A DNA stretch of 64,000 nucleotides from Setophaga petechia (GCA_024362935.1 JANCRA010000007.1:10356503-10420502); one strand, 5' to 3'; positions 1-12,086 are shown, numbered from the stretch's first letter. Notes: generated by a model not told the origin, from the letters alone. Program-made: numbers and translations.

Positions 1-47
1 TTTGCCTTGCTAATGGACACCACACCTATCTATGAATCCCAACCCCA

Positions 48-53
48 AATAAA
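48..53 (+). promoter_or_regulatory. Candidate poly(A) signal of an upstream plus-strand gene
   Basis: A canonical AATAAA lies 48 bases into the window. No coding exon precedes it here, so if real it would end a gene lying mostly outside the window. In mammals the gene upstream of ADIRF on the same strand is SNCG, which makes SNCG the natural candidate, but this rests only on synteny. A chance AATAAA in AT-rich DNA is also possible. Confidence 0.3.
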
Positions 54-3030
54 ATTCAACACTTTTTAATTAACCTCACTTGCCCATTTTCATGTGTAAA
101 ACATAAGCTGTAGCTCTGATTAATTACTTCTGACCTTCATCAGCAGAAGGGTTCATGTCACTGATATATGAGAGGGTGCTCAAAGCTGCCACAGAAGATG
201 TGTGAAAGGAAAGGAAACCAGAACAATTTCCCCATGGTGCTTTAGATTTCACTCACAGCTGCTTGGGCTGCATATTTGTAGTTGCTATCTATTTCCAGGG
301 CCATGGGTTGTGAAGCACTCAAAGAATCAGTTTTGGGTTTCTTTTCCCCAAACACAAATAACTGCTCATCACCAGCAACAGACTGTGAAGGTGCAGAATG
401 TGGAGAAAAAGCCCAAGGAGTCAGACACGGAGAAGGGAGTCAGACATGTTCTGTGTCACAGGTGAGCAGACAGTGCTCCTGGGTGTGCTGACACTTTTGG
501 ACTTCTGGTCCTGGCCAGTGTCAGTGATGCTCCCTGGCATTGCCAGGCAGAGAAACTTTTGGAATAGCCTGGAATTCTGGGGACACCTTGGCGTGTGGCT
601 CTACCCACACTGTGGTACCTGCCCCAGCTGGCATTAACCAGGACTTCTACCTGCAGTCTCAGCAGATACTGAGAGCTGAATAAAGCAAAAGTCCAAACTA
701 GCTTGCCACCCTTTCAAATCCTCATTTTTAAGCACTCTAATTAATTATCTAACATCAGTTCAAAAGGCTTACTATTGTCTTCTAAAAAATAATGTTAACT
801 CACAGAGTGGATAAATATTATGCAATATATCCCATTGTTTTCTGCTGTGATTTTGTAACTCAGCCTGCCACCTGATGCACAGATTATTGGTGCCATCATA
901 TGGAATGAATACTATGCAGATGTCCCTCTTCCCTCTGCTCTAGGCTCTGCATTATAACAATCATGCCAATTTGGGCCATGCCAATTTGGGCAAGAGTAAT
1001 TTGCTTACTTTTCTTTTTCTCAGTTTGGAATAAGAATAATTATATTAACGCTAAAGATAAGATTACATTAGATAAGGAGTCATGCTGCCATGCTGTCAGC
1101 AGTGTGGGTTTTACTCAGGAATTCATGCTACCTAATGTTTTGAGCAGGAGATCAAGCAGTGGCACAGATCAGACACCCATATTGAGTCCAAAATACTGAA
1201 CAGAGATTTCTACTTGGAAGAATAATAGCTGAAGCTGGGGAAAACTAGGTAGGTATTAGAACAGAATTAGAGAGCAATATTTACCTGAATTGATTATGAG
1301 TCTATAAAATAGTGCTCTAATGTGGTGCATGTTTAATGCTTGATATAAGTGTGCTTCAGTTTTAAATGTTTTCAGTTTTAAACTCCTGGTGTCCCTTTCA
1401 GGCAGACTATCTCAGCCAGCACCTGCAGGGCTCTTGCACTGAAAACCCAGCAGTGGAAACAAGAGGGCATCTGGGAGGTATTTGCTGCTGAAGCCGGGGC
1501 ACGTCTTCTCTTGAGCTGCCTGGTGGATTCCTGAGAGCTTCATCCTTCCTTTCACTAACACTCCACACAAATGTTAATCTACTTGACTAATGGGCTGAGA
1601 ACAGCTGAAATCCACTTGTTTGAGGTGGCTTTGGTGTGGCTGTGTTCTCAGGTTTCGGAAAGAAAAAAAAGGAGGTCTCTGTTAAAGATTTGGTTCAAAA
1701 AAATGCCAGAGCCCCACAATACTGTGTCTTTTTATCTGAGTTTTTGCAAATTCAAGTAAGAACATCATTCCAGGGAAGAAATCAGCAAGGAATCGAAAAA
1801 GATACCTGCTGTGAATATATAATTAAAAGCCTAATTGACCCATTGAGGGGGAAAGAGAATTGCTGTTTGAAATAACAAAGGAGTGGTGCAAAAGTTTACA
1901 AGAGCTCCCTGAAATGACAGGCAGAGTAGAAGCGGCAGAGGAATACTCGGAACCTTGTTTTCTGTGACTCTTCCTCACTTGGGTACTAATGAAGTCCTAG
2001 ACTTATGAGAACTGTCAGTGCCCACCCTGGTTCATCTGTGGCATCTGTCCCTGTTTACCAACACAAATCTTTTCTCAGGAAGAAAAATATGGGTATGAGT
2101 GTGGCCATCTGAACAGAGACACTTTGTACCCTGGAAAATGGCAATGAGGAGCCCAAACCCCACAAAACCAGAGAGCCGTTTGGCTCCTGACTCTGCCAAT
2201 AGTTTACTTGTACAAAGTACCTTTGTACTGGGGATTGATGGCAGGAAATATAAACTCCAAAGGCTAGTGGAAACCTGGGAAATGCTAGAGGTTAAAGCCA
2301 GAAACTTTTATTAATGTGGTAATGTTAGGAAAGGAAGTGAGTTTAAACATAATTTCTGAATTAAAAGAATCTTACCACAAAGCCACAGTAGGAAAATGTG
2401 GGTTTGCTAATTTGGCTTTTTTTTTTTTCCTTCCCCTGAGAGCTGCTAGTGCTGGCACTGGCTACCTGCCTTGCCCAGGCAAGGCCTTCTATGGTGATGG
2501 GATTTGCAATCCACCTTGAGCAGGCAACTGGAACGATGACCAGATTAACAGTTTCTTATAAGAATACACATCAATTACAGCTCTCACCATCTAACATTGT
2601 CCCACCTGACAAGAAAAGGGGGTTATGATTAAAACTTCTAAGAACAGAAACAAATTTGGGCTAGTTTCTGTTCTCATGAGGGTGTGCTCAGGGGCTGAAG
2701 GAAGGAGAAGGAAGTCAGCCTGGTGGGGATGAAGGTTGGCCATGCCCACACACTGCACTTCAGTAGTTTTCCAGCACTCTGTAAAGTTCAGTTCAGTGGC
2801 TTTCCTCTGTCTGTGATGGTGGAACAGGTTTTTTTTGCAGTTTTGGTTATAAAAAAACAAACAGCACAAATTAACAAACAAAGACAGCGTGATGGAGCAA
2901 AAATCTCAATCTGGGCACACCCTCTCATCAGGGAGGGTAAATAAACAGCTTTTCTCTATTTTCAGCTCTCATTCTTCACATTTGAACTCCGCCCATTGTA
3001 CCAGTCACCCCCAAAAGAATCAGCAGGTCT
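54..3030. other. Intergenic DNA upstream of ADIRF
   Basis: No reading frame here looks like a protein or carries a convincing exon set. The only local structure seen is a small direct duplication near 962-990, where the words CATGCCAATTTGGG occur twice. An open stretch after a TTCTCAG acceptor-like site at about 1650 encodes a lysine-rich GFGKKKK stretch, but it has no supporting partner exon. Confidence 0.6.
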
Positions 3031-3041
3031 CCTGGCAGATG

Positions 3042-3048
3042 TATAAAA
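3042..3048 (+). promoter_or_regulatory. ADIRF: TATA box of ADIRF
   Basis: TATAAAA sits 104 bases upstream of the ADIRF start codon, in the context GTATAAAAGCAG. Transcription would then start near 3072, giving a 5' UTR of about 70-75 nt. A GC-box-like CCGCCC lies about 50 bases further upstream. The start site itself is inferred. Confidence 0.7.
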
Positions 3049-3145
3049 GCAGAACAAGTCAGGACACTATCACACAGTGCTCTATACATCACCAGGTGCT
3101 CAATTTTATCAAAGGAGAGGACTTCAACAGGTGTCAGAAGCCACA

Positions 3146-5805
3146 ATGTCGAGTAAAAGCTTCCAGGGACTGAAGGAACAAGCTGAAGGTGCAGCAAAAG
3201 ATGCTGGTAAGAAAGATTTAATATTGCTTTATATTTGGAAGGGGGCTTAGTTGCTAAATAACCACAACCTAAAGCTGCATTGGTGCTAGCAGGACACAGC
3301 TTCCTCTTTTTTCTTCACCTTGCAAGTTTTGGCCGTCACCTGGAGAAGACCACAGGCCAGCAGCCATGGCTCTCAAAGCTGCCTCAACCCACTCACCCAC
3401 TTCTCCCTCTCTGGCTCCTGGGCATTTTCCAACCCTTATCACTCTCCAAAACGTTAAACTTAATATTTTTAGACCAGTGAAGCATTTTTTGGTTGTAACA
3501 GCCTTCTGTATTTACCATTTGCAATGCTCAGGGTGGTCTTTTTTCATGCTCTGCAGTGACTTTTAATCAGCATTCCTTTTAGTATGTTGGAATTGAGCTT
3601 TGATTAACATTTGCCATTTGGCCTGTCAGTGCCTTCTGGTAATGTAACTCCATTGATTGCAATGGATGGTTTGCAATGTAGAGGACATGTTTCTGTTGTG
3701 TTCTTCAGCAGTGATCACCAGACTGCAGGGTTTAAAAAGCCCTGTATGCACATTTCTGTCACACCAATGCCCATGTTCTAAGGCTGAGCACTGTTGTCAT
3801 TAGCACTGGGCATTGGAAACCAACTTTTCAATGCAAAGCATAAAAGCTTTTCCTTCAAATAAAAAATTGCAAAATGTGTACAGCTTATAGTAGTTTTTTA
3901 TACTATATTGCCTACCATGTCTGCCTGCTGCTCTTTCCTGGTAGTTGTATAATTTGATTTTATATGGTTCTGGAGTCTGATCCTGCAAACACTTCCTTGT
4001 ATAGCTGAAATATATGAGTAACATCATTGATTATATTGAAGTTACAGAAAGTTTCCATACATCTGGGGACAAATGTGCAGTAGTCCCACAAACATTACAG
4101 AACCCCTTTCTGGAAAACAAAACAATCTTTGTTGCATCCAGAATATATTCCTGCCTCTGAGGAGGTACTTCACTGTTTCATAAACTATCAGCTATCTTAC
4201 CATTGCAAGGCATCTCACTTTTTAAAATGTTTCATATTCTGGAGTTGATCTGTTATGTTTCCAGTTTCTGCTCCTCTTCTTCTATTCTTATCTTGTTTGT
4301 AAGAATCTCCTTTCTCCTGTCCAGCTCTGTTTGATGCACTTGCTTCCATTTTAGAACAGGCTCTAGTCCCAAATGGCCCATAGGGAAAATGCACATTAGA
4401 CAGCCAACCTACCCCCAGCATAAGGTAGAAGAATCAATAAAAGCAAGTGTAGTGTTAAATAAGCAGCTTGCAGCTAAATGTCATCATTCCAACTCACTGC
4501 TAATCTTTTCTTATCTCCTGCTTATCTGCCATTGATTTGCTCAGCTGACCGTAGGTGCCAGGTGAGTGCTAATCTCGGGGCCAGCTGCTGTGGCAGCACA
4601 CAGTGCCCAGGGTGCCCTGTGAAGGGCACAGCCTCAGCCTGCTCTGCACCAGCCCAGGCCCTTGCCAGGGGCACAGCCTGCTGTAGGCGTGCAGAAGCTG
4701 ACTGAGGTATGGAATTCCAGTAACCAGAAACACCAACAGCTGGGAAGGATTTTGATTTTTTTTTTCCTTTAATTACAGCAAACACACTGGGACAGGCCAC
4801 TCAGGATGCAGTCAACCAGATTACAGAGGCAAGCCAGAAAGGTAGGAGCAATGACATTCAAATCAAGATGGAGCAGCTCAACACAAGCCAGAAGCGGCCC
4901 GTGCTCATTCTCCTCTGTCCCACAGGTGTCCTCAGCCTGGAAGTCCTTGGTTTCAGTGACCACTTTGTATAACCTTTAACATTTTATGACAACTTTAAGG
5001 ATTTTATAACAACCTGTGTAAATCTCACAGAAGGATTTCGGGATCTGTTGTTTATTAGCTCCACACATGTACTGGCAGACCAAGTCTCACGCACAGCATT
5101 TAGACATTGGCTTCCTATTTAGAAAACTTGTGGAGACAGCTCTTCTTTTTGGAGGATTAAGTAACTCTATGTTACATCTTGTTCCCCCCTCCCCAGCCCT
5201 GAGAGCAGGGGTCTGTGCAGGTCCAGCCCTACCCTGGATCCCAGCACCTGCTGGGGCAGCAGCTGGGGTTGAACATCATTGATCCTGCAGGTGAAGAGGT
5301 GTTGTCAAGCAAGTGTTGGTATCTTGCAGCTGGGCATTGGGAACAAGTTAAATTAAAAACTAGGCTGCTTGGGATTTTTTTGTAATAATTTAATAAGATT
5401 CCAAGTGTGAGGGGTGAATTTCAATTTTGGAGTCTAAAATATTTCATGAAACCCAAAATGCACTGGCAGTATCCCCTTAGATCTGACGCCTTCAACAGCT
5501 CCATGGATGTGACACGAAGGGCAGGCTTGGGCACCTGTTGATGTTAGATGAGGAGGTAGAAAAATACCCAGAACCTTTTTTGGAGATATATCACTCCTTT
5601 TTTGTAGTCTAATAATTTTCACACCTCTCTTCTGTCCTAAGTATTAAACCATGTTGCATTTTTCCGACTTTCTGCTTATCTTTTTCCCTCTCTTGCAGCT
5701 TTTGACAAGGCTTCCAAGACAGCACAAGATGGAGTAGAAAAAGTGGCCGGACAGGCTGCAGAAGCAATGTCTGGCTTTGGGAAAAAATCTGGATTTAAAA
5801 AATGA
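3146..5805 (+). CDS. ADIRF: Adipogenesis regulatory factor (ADIRF), 3 coding exons
   Basis: Coding exons are 3146-3206, 4779-4841 and 5699-5805. Each junction has GT-AG, both introns are phase 1, and the spliced frame gives 76 aa, the length of human ADIRF. The protein starts MSSKSFQGLKEQAEG and ends SGFGKKSGFKK, like the MASKGLQDLKQQ start and lysine-rich end of the human protein. It has no signal peptide or membrane segment. Residues 8-73 form six consecutive 11-residue blocks rich in Ala, Gln, Lys and Asp/Glu, for example DAVNQITEASQ at 30-40, as expected for a long amphipathic helix. In mammals ADIRF is a small fat-enriched protein said to promote adipogenic transcription (PPARG, CEBPA); its molecular mechanism is not well defined. 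The next gene downstream on the same strand appears to be its paralogue. Introns 1 (1.57 kb) and 2 (0.86 kb) show no other gene. Identification rests on sequence likeness plus synteny. Confidence 0.93.
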
Positions 5806-6240
5806 TGCTAATGCAAGTCAACAGTACTGCTTGTATAAATCTCTCTTTGGCCTGCTATTACCTACTTCTTTGTGTAGAAAAATGAAAACTGTTTGATATC
5901 TGGATAATTTTGTTCTCTTCAAATACAAGTTTTTAAGGTAGAAGGTCCTTCTCATCCTTTACATAGAAAAAAGTACGTCTCTTAGCACATCTGCTCACAA
6001 TTGTCAACGTGGCTGAAAAGGTTTCAGCAATGCTGTTGCCCTGCTCTTACAACAGCTCAGTGATTATTGCCACATTTGCTGAGTGTATTTACAAAGCCAG
6101 TGAAACTGTTCATAATTAGGACACCAGAACAGTCATGTGATGAAACTGATTCTTCTTCCAATAATCAAAAATTACACTGGGGTTTTATTTCTTGTCAGTT
6201 GTTTGTTTGTTCACACCCTCTGCATTTTTAGATTATGATA

Positions 6241-6246
6241 AATAAA
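6241..6246 (+). promoter_or_regulatory. ADIRF: Poly(A) signal of ADIRF
   Basis: AATAAA lies 436 bases after the ADIRF stop codon, in the context GATAAATAAAGATC, and is followed by a T-rich stretch. It is the first canonical signal downstream of the stop, so the 3' UTR is probably about 450-460 nt. Confidence 0.75.
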
Positions 6247-6653
6247 GATCTCCCCTACTCAGACCATCTTGTTATTTAACCTCATTATTTTGCTGGGGTT
6301 TCCAGTGAAGGATCGCAGAGTGTCTTGCTAATCCCTTTTGCTCTCTGATCCGGAGCCCTGTGAGGTCACTGTAAGGGAGGAGAGTACTGAACCCTTCTGC
6401 AGTGTGGCACAAGGATGGAAACCAACAGCCCCCACTGCAGAGGAGCCCTGTGGTGAACGGAGTCGTGGTGTCCACCCCCTACTCCATTCTGCAGTCTGGT
6501 ACCCATCTAAGTGTCTTGTTTCCATCACCACAACACATCTCCAGTTAAATCTCCTGGGAACAAACCCCAGCATCATCGTTACCCCAATGCTTGCTCGTGC
6601 CAGAGGTCCCTGAGGGTGCTCTGCTCTCGCTCCAGCCACGCCTGAGCTGCAGG

Positions 6654-6751
6654 CTGTGTGCAGGCTGTGTGCAGGTTCTGTGCAGGCTGTGTGCAAGTTC
6701 TGTGCAGGTTCTGTGCAGGCAGTGTGCAGTTGTGTGCAGGCTGTGTGGGTG
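6654..6751. repeat. 11-bp minisatellite, about 9 copies
   Basis: Nine consecutive units follow the pattern CTGTGTGCAGG or its variant TTCTGTGCAGG. One unit (6720-6729) is a base short and the last is degenerate. Because 11 is not a multiple of three and the unit lacks stops, several frames stay open through it. This creates long but meaningless reading frames on both strands. Confidence 0.93.
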
Positions 6752-8883
6752 CTCCAAGGCAGCCCCAGCCAGCCATGGCCTGTGCAGGGATGGAGCTGTT
6801 GCCACACAGGGAAGGGGGCAATCTTCTTGCCTAGGAGATGGAAATATTTATTTGAGATTGCTGCTTGCTGGGCAATCAGAGGCTGTGCAGCCAGACAGGA
6901 TGCCCTCTTAGTGCTGCCTCTGTCAACAGAAGGCACTAATATCCACTCACTCACAGTAAGTGCTCTTAACTCAGCTTCAGGCTGTTTCTCATTGCTAGGC
7001 AATATTTCCTTTCTGTTTTTTTTTTCCTTTTTTCTTTCCCTCTCTTGCTTTGAAGACTTACCAGCCTGTTTCAGTAAGAATATAATTTGTGTCTTACAAA
7101 AGAATACCCAAGCATGACCAAAATTGTCTGGCTGCAATGAAATAGGGCAGTCCAGGCCTGTTTGAGGTATCAGAGTCTCACGCCTCTTGACCAAGAGCTG
7201 GGGTTGTCCAGGGCTTTTTGGAAGCCAATCTTTGTGAATTCGGTCCAAGGAGAGACTGGTTAATTACTGAAGCCAAAGACCACCCTTGTCTGCAGTCTGC
7301 ACAAAGACTGTATGAACAGAAAACCTCTACAGGACCTTACAAGTAATAGACCATCTGTGAGTAAACATAGTCCAGGGCTTTGCACAGTGCAATGCCCCAT
7401 GCAATGGCTCCTGTCATATAAAGCTTTAAAAGCCTAAATATTTACCCAAGTACAAGCTCACAGAAAAAGCATTAGACTATTGCACTCTCAGTTACTGGGC
7501 AACCCCCAACAGTACTTTATTATTTAGTACTTTTCATAGTTACCTTCCTGATGGTGAAATCTTCAGAGACTGTGCTCTTTAGGTTCAGCATTTCAGACAC
7601 CAATGTGACCCATACACCACTCTCCACTGAACCTTTTTTCCTGCCCTTAAATCACTTAAATATTACAAAAATATTGTACTCTTGCAGGTATTTTCACCAG
7701 TAAAACCTGTTGTCCCCTTGCATGACAGACACTGCTCCTCCTGCTTTGTTCATGGGAATGCAGCCCTGACTCCTGGTGTGCAGTTTTATATCCCTTTATT
7801 CCAGTTGTCTTCAGTGTGACTACACAGTTGTCAGGTCCCGCTGCACTGGCCCAGCACTGACAGCAGTCTGGCTGGCAGGGTAGGGACTGGACAGCCTGGC
7901 TGGAGGGACTACTGGAGGTCACACACTGAGTTAAGAGAGGAGAAATCACTTAATGCATCCAGCCAGGGAGCACCCAGAGGCAGTTCCTGACTCCTGCTCC
8001 CCAGTGCAGGGATGCCCTTGCTGCTTCAGGAGCCTGATGGGAGTATTTCACATCTCTATGTCCAGAGGGTGCACGCTCTGCCATGGGCACTCATGAGTCT
8101 GAGTCACTGCTGGCAAGTGTTTCCAGGTCTAAACTTAAGCACTTTGCTCCACAAGTAAGGTCCCTGCCTTAGTCACAGTGCTCTTTGGTCTGCAAGTATT
8201 TGGGGCGCTCTCTTGCTCGTGCATCACACAGGGACCCATGACCCAACTCAGGACTGCACCCCTATCCCAGCTGAAGCCTCCAGACGTTCTGTAACAGTAA
8301 AGCAGACATCTCTAGAGCTCCTAGCAGCTCCTGTGCCATTAGCCCCAGACATGTGAAGTTATCTAACACTGGAGTTCTCAAACTTCCCTGTATTTGGTGC
8401 TGGGTGTGGCTGCAGCTGCCAGAGTTATGAAATGCTGAGCAACAAGGATTCGTGTTTCAACCCGGCTGGGCTGCCCAGCCCGAGCACCTCTGCTCCATGC
8501 CCCACTCCAATGCCCCAGAGACCTCCCCAGGGGGGCTGAGGGGCAAACAGCCTTCCTCATCTCCTCATCACAGCTCAACAGGCCAGGGGGCATGGGTGGG
8601 GCACAGTTTTTACCAGGTTTTTATCCTTCTCTTGGATGAATACTGCCATTAATGATCTAGAGGTTATCAAGATTCCAAGCTCTCTGAAACCTGTCTGAAA
8701 TCTCTCTACCTGTCTTTGCAGCTGTAGTTTCCTGTCATGTGGCAAAGATCAAGAAACCTAGAGATGAATAAACTGTTAGTGTGTTAGATGCTGTTGCCCA
8801 TGTGCCACTGGGATGTCCTCCACTGGGAGTTGGAGCTGTTGCGCAGGCTGCACGCTCTGCCAGAGTTAGGCCATTTCACCAGG

Positions 8884-8926
8884 CCCTAACAATGTCCCTA
8901 ACAACGACCCTAACAGTGGCCCTAAC
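8884..8926. repeat. 12-bp degenerate repeat carrying telomere-like CCCTAAC
   Basis: CCCTAAC occurs four times at exact 12-base spacing, starting at 8884, 8896, 8908 and 8920. The five bases between copies vary. CCCTAA is the vertebrate telomere hexamer on the C-strand, but the 12-base period is not a plain telomeric array. Confidence 0.85.
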
Positions 8927-9354
8927 ATGTCAGGTGGCCCCAGCCAGCCTCCCTCCTCCCCAGAGAGGAGCAGCACCAGCGGGCAGCAAGATGGGCCCCT
9001 CTCAGCCCCACCTTGCAGGTAACCATGATTGCTGGATTAGCAATGTTGGATTAGCAATTTTGGAAAGGATGTCCCAGCCACTCCTTGAAGTCTGTGGTTA
9101 TGAACAATGTTGTCCAGCTCCCTTCTGGGGCTCTCAGCAGTGTCTGTCCCCAGGGACCACGGCAGCACTGGGGCTTCCTGCCCATAGGACAAATTGACTT
9201 TCATGTTCCTTTCACATTAGAAGTTTATTTCCCACCAATCACACAGGTGGATCCTTCACTCAAAACCCCACCAGGTGTGGCAAATAAGAGCCATTACCCA
9301 AAACCTGCTGCACCTGGGCTGGGGCTGCCTGGCTGTGTGGGTGCAGGCTGGGGA

Positions 9355-9422
9355 GCCTTTAAAGGGGCTGTGAGAGGATTCCCAGGGCAGCCTTTAAAGG
9401 GGCTGTGAGAGGATTGCCAGGG
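9355..9422. repeat. 35-bp tandem duplication
   Basis: A 35-base unit starting GCCTTTAAAGGGGCTGTGAG occurs at 9355-9389 and again at 9390-9422 (second copy cut at its end), with a C-to-G difference in GGATTCCCAGG versus GGATTGCCAGG. Each copy carries the perfect 10-base palindrome CCTTTAAAGG. The duplication abuts a CpG-rich block. Confidence 0.93.
9356..9400. promoter_or_regulatory. Two perfect CArG boxes (candidate SRF sites)
   Basis: CCTTTAAAGG at 9356-9365 and 9391-9400 fits CC(A/T)6GG, the consensus bound by serum response factor. The copies are 35 bases apart, about three and a third helical turns, and sit just upstream of a CpG-rich block. TTTAAA could instead act as a TATA-like element for a start near 9425. 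Function is inferred. Confidence 0.5.
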
Positions 9423-9429
9423 GAGCTGC

Positions 9430-9850
9430 TGGCTGCGGACATGGTGGGCAGGTAGGATCTGGGCGTTCGAGGAGGCGGTGGCCGGGAGAGTGCGTCCGTG
9501 TCGGTGTTGTGGGCGCTGCCATTGAGCCTGAGGGGGATGAGGGCCCTGCAGCCATTGCCCGTGGCCAAGGTGCTGGGCTTTGTCGCTGTTCTGCAGCTCG
9601 GTGTGTCTGCCCGTGCTGGCTGGTGGCTGAGCTCCGGCAGTGTTTGTGTTTGTGCCTCGGCAGCTCCAGCCCCCGCATTGCTCGGCTCTGCCCCGGCATT
9701 GCCGGGCCTGGGCCGGGGCGGGGCGGCAGAGCCGGGCCCGCTCTCGGCAGCCCCCGGCAGGAACGGGCCGCGCTCCTCGGGACGGGGGCCTGTGCTGGGG
9801 ACCCTGAGGGGCACAGCAGAGCGGAAGCAGCGGCTGTGGGGCAGGGGCTC
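9430..9850. promoter_or_regulatory. CpG-island-like block with no assigned gene
   Basis: This block is GC-rich and keeps many CG dinucleotides, in contrast to the AT-rich DNA around it. On the plus strand it has ATGGTGGGCAG followed by GTAGGA at 9441-9457, which would make a good splice donor, and an open frame at 9498-9899. An internal ATG of that frame at 9537 begins MRALQPLPVAKVLGFVAVLQ, which resembles a signal or targeting peptide. I recognise no protein family. It could be the promoter and first exon of an unannotated coding or noncoding RNA, or a distal enhancer. Confidence 0.45.
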
Positions 9851-12086
9851 CACGGCAGGAGCTGTGGAGTTGGGGAATGCAGTTACCGAGTTGCAATAGC
9901 AGATGCTGTGACACTGAGTGCAGCCTAATGTCAGTCTAATGCATGTGGAAGCTGCGCCTCCTCCTTGGTTTTCCGTGGCTTTGAGAAAATGGGTCCTTTT
10001 TGTATCTGAAAAGTGGGGTGTATTTTAATGCTGTGTGTTTTCACTCTGCGAGGGAAACATCAGCTTCACCTGTGTGTAGGCAGTGTTGTGATGGCACCTG
10101 CTCTCTCCTCTCCCATGTTACAATTCAATAGGTACGTGCAGTGCGCCGGTGTAATGTAATTAGGGTTGGTTCTGTAATTTTATTTCTGTGCTGATGTTCA
10201 CTGGAAAGCCGGTGCTGATGCTGTACCAGTCCACACCCATGGAAGTTGCTCATGAGCTAATGTGGTTTTCTAAAAAGCTGTACTTGTGGTACTCGAATGC
10301 GTGAGAGTGGAAACTATTCTTCACTTTGGAATTAGGATAGGATGAGGAGGAGTATTTCCAGTGATAATGTTATGTGATAACACACCTCAGCAAATACACA
10401 AACCTGTTGCTGACTCTGAGTCTTGCTGTCTTTGCACATCTCTCTGCTGTCAGTAACAAGAGCAGCAGCAGAACAGGACTAGGAAATGGCAATTTCCTGC
10501 GAACAAGGCTGGCTGTGGGTAGTTGAGGATGTCACAGGGAACAATGTGTACGTTTTACTGCTTGGCTGCTGTGCAAAGAATTTCCACTGGTCAGATGCTG
10601 GTCTGAGTTATCTGAAATATTTCTGGGTTTGTTTTCTTTTTTCCTGCATTGCAGATCTGTTTTGAACTTTGTCAACAACCCTCTACTTGATGTCAGTTTA
10701 AAATCAATATTGTTACTTTCCTTCTGTGTTTTTTTCTTTTTTTTGTGAGTACATTCTGGTAGTGTTTGCTTTCAGATAATAATCTGTAAAGGTGAATAAT
10801 CCTTTCCCTGCTGTCAGAAGATAAAATGAGGAAGGGAACCCCCTCTACCCTCAGTAACTCTGTATCCTATTTAATTGATATAAAGTAGGATTTTGTGATC
10901 TGTAAACAAAAATGGCAGTGGTGCAAAGTACACAGAGCTTTTACTGTAATGCTGAAAAGGGACATTGCAGAGGAATTGTTGTTCATGAAGTGCCATGTCA
11001 AGAGATGTATTCCTAGGGCCTACTGTGGTGGCAGCTGTAGGATACAGAACATTTTGATACATAAACCCTTGTTCTGAAGTAGATTATGCATTTTCACCCT
11101 GTTTTCAGCAATAATTATTTGATCAAGAGTGAAACCCTCTGTCCTGTGTGAAAAGGCACAATAGTAGTTCTGCTGGAAAGCTGGTGATCCCAGAAAAAAG
11201 TAAGCTTAGCGTTTTGGGATGAGGTCAACTGCTGTGTGGCTGGACAACATAAAGGTGCCCTGTGAGAGGAACCAGGGGTCTGTGGGGGCCAGATCTCAGC
11301 AGTCTACCTCCTGCACATCCCATCCCATTGGCTACAGCTAGGGGCACAAGGCTGGGCAGCTCAGCTTTTTGGCAGCTGGAGTGAGCCCACCTGAACCCCA
11401 CCAGCTGCTGCTGATGCCTGAGACTGGAGGCTTTGCTGAGTCCTGCCGAGTGTTTGCTGTGGGGACAGTGGGGAAGGACACAAACGTACTCTCCTAGACC
11501 AGACCTTGGAAATAAGAGGTTAAAATATTAATTATGACACACCACAAAATTATGAGCCTACTCTAACACAATAAAGATTTCATCAGCTACTTTAAAAAGC
11601 AGGGTTAGTGCCTCCCATTTCTTTTTATAGCCATGAATTTTAAGTCCCACTGGGGATCAAAAGAATGTGGGCAAGAATCATCTGAAACTGGATACTTTTC
11701 TATGTAAGGTTTTGAAATGACAGAGTTGATTTAAGCAATTCTTCAGCGGAGTGTTTTGCAATGCAATGTTTTTCTGCCCGGTTCACGATGGGCTGTGCCA
11801 GTCTGCGTGTCCCCCTGCGGCACTGGAGCCTTTGCTCGGGACAGCTGTGGCATGCACACTGTTTACCAACTCCCCGATAGGGAAAAACAAAGCTTTCATT
11901 CCTGGGCTATGGAAAACTTCTGCCGACGAATCCACGCCCTCTCTCCGGGGAGGAAATCATAACAAACATTAATGTCTCTTCACCCTTTTATGCCTGGTAT
12001 ATTAATCACCCAACAAGTGCTCATGACTTCTCCCGGTTCCAGTTTGCATTTGCCCTCTAACTACTGGGAGGAGTCCTGCTTTGTCC

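Larger units (their letters stand above)
6270..12080. other. Intergenic spacer between ADIRF and the FAM25-like gene
   Basis: No complete gene can be assembled in these 5.8 kb. In human this interval holds AGAP11, but nothing resembling an AGAP protein is visible here. The spacer does hold a minisatellite (6654-6751), a telomere-like repeat (8884-8926), a duplicated CArG-box unit (9355-9422) and a CpG-rich block (9430-9850), each listed separately. The rest, including 9.9-12.0 kb, is ordinary AT-rich sequence. Confidence 0.6.

Noticed and set aside
1636..1875. Frame with GFGKKKKEVSVKD, considered as an exon related to the ADIRF C-terminus
   Set aside because: Similarity is limited to a glycine and lysine run; no partner exons, and the rest does not resemble ADIRF, FAM25 or synuclein.
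6328..7248. 306-codon minus-strand open frame
   Set aside because: It runs through the 11-bp minisatellite, whose stop-free unit keeps frames open. The rest lacks any protein-like composition or splice support.
9294..9914. 206-codon minus-strand open frame
   Set aside because: It overlaps the CpG-rich block and the 35-bp duplication. Pro/Ala/Gln-rich low complexity with no recognised domain.
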